Part shown: positions 6,363 through 6,614 of the stretch, in pieces | How the letters are laid out: each line of letters starts with the position of its first letter | Position numbering within the stretch: the first letter of the stretch is position 1 | Assembly (NCBI GenBank): GCA_964439215.1 | Contig: CAYTNY010000105.1 | Location: forward strand, 1 to 6,614 | Direction: 5' to 3' | DNA: 6,614 bases | Origin: CAYTNY01 sp964439215 | Lineage (GTDB): Bacteria; Oederibacteriota; PGYV01; CAYTNY01 | Program-made: the position numbers and the translations under genes | The notes under the pieces: model-generated | Databases searched by the model: none | The model's input: the letters and a program-made list of their open reading frames with translations, nothing else | Told to the model about the DNA's origin: nothing

Positions 6363-6397
6363 AAAAGCCCGCCCCTTTCGGGGCGGGCTTTTTTTTT
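6363..6397 (+). terminator. Strong intrinsic terminator after the barrel-TPR gene
   Basis: The 9-bp GC stem GCCCGCCCC (6367-6375) pairs with GGGGCGGGC (6380-6388) around a TTTC loop, flanked by AAAA and a run of nine T (6389-6397). It begins 14 bases past the stop codon. On the minus strand the stem is followed by only four T, so it acts mainly rightward. Confidence 0.95.
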
Positions 6398-6398
6398 A

Positions 6399-6540
6399 TT
6401 GTTTTTTTCGGAAGTTACAGCCTTAATAATTTAAAATAAAAATCTTTTAAATGCGCCGCTAAACACAAACAACTAATCACCCGCCGCGTGTTTCCTGTCC
6501 GGGCGTTAATATGCACTTCCATCCGTTCAGCCGCTGCATC
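6399..6540. other. Non-coding stretch with no recognised feature
   Basis: An A/T-rich part (to about 6450) changes to a G/C-richer part. I see no credible reading frame with a ribosome binding site, no tRNA-like fold and no copy of the operator motif. It may be flanking sequence of the inverted-repeat element that follows. Confidence 0.5.
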
Positions 6541-6541
6541 A

Positions 6542-6614
6542 CCCTCTCCAAGAGTATGTAACAGGCAAAAAACAGCCTGTAACATACTCTATCCTCTCCC
6601 ATCGAGGGAGAGGG
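6542..6614. repeat. Compound inverted-repeat element, probably cut by the window end
   Basis: The inner hairpin has arms AGAGTATGTAACAGGC (6551-6566) and GCCTGTAACATACTCT (6575-6590), pairing at 15 of 16 positions around an A-rich 8-base loop. A second hairpin follows: CCTCTCCC (6593-6600) and GGGAGAGG (6606-6613) with loop ATCGA. CCCTCTCC (6542-6549) before the first hairpin can also pair perfectly with GGAGAGGG (6607-6614), enclosing everything. Neither hairpin has a T-run, so they are not ordinary terminators. The layout resembles dispersed REP- or MITE-like intergenic repeats; copy number in the genome cannot be judged here. Confidence 0.65.

Noticed and set aside
6542..6614. CRISPR repeat or tRNA in the right-end hairpins
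   Set aside because: There are no regularly spaced repeats and no cloverleaf; the two hairpins differ in sequence.

Overview
The window looks like a small cellulose-degradation locus from a Gram-negative-type bacterium. The evidence is an outer-membrane barrel-like protein, Sec signal peptides, AGGAGG-type ribosome binding sites, and TTGACA/TATAAT promoters. The Thr-Pro linkers (TPTITPT type), joined to a C-terminal YPNP...NGIYYY sorting-like domain in the GH5 enzyme, recall secreted proteins of poorly cultured lineages such as Candidatus Goldbacteria, and also Fibrobacterota and Bacteroidota relatives. That placement is from memory and is tentative.

Layout: three genes run leftward on the minus strand, in transcription order GH9 glucanase (5054-3312), LacI-family regulator (3127-2135) and a modular GH5 subfamily-2-like endoglucanase (2085-16). 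A fourth gene (5252-6349) runs rightward from the divergent 197-base spacer. It encodes a predicted outer-membrane beta-barrel fused to C-terminal TPR repeats and ends at a strong intrinsic terminator (6363-6397). The last ~215 bases hold no gene, but they end in a compound inverted-repeat element that is probably cut by the window edge.

The main result is a readable regulatory circuit. The 12-mer TTTAACGTTGAA (minus strand), near-palindromic with the central CG expected of LacI-family operators, occurs just downstream of the -10 box of both the GH9 promoter and the lacI promoter. A third, variant copy lies 32 bp (about three helical turns) further into the lacI leader. No terminator or obvious separate promoter lies between lacI and the GH5 gene. 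The simplest model is a self-regulating LacI-type repressor that controls GH9 directly and GH5 by co-transcription, with derepression by an unknown sugar, plausibly a cello-oligosaccharide.

Division of labour is inferred. The GH5 enzyme, with linkers, a binding-type beta-sandwich and a sorting-like tail, probably acts outside the cell on polymer. The plain GH9 enzyme, with only an N-terminal Ig-like domain, may act in the periplasm or secreted on shorter chains. The barrel-TPR gene has no operator copy and its own promoter, so a role in the same system is unproven. Three of the four start codons were moved inward from the longest reading frame because of ribosome-binding-site spacing.
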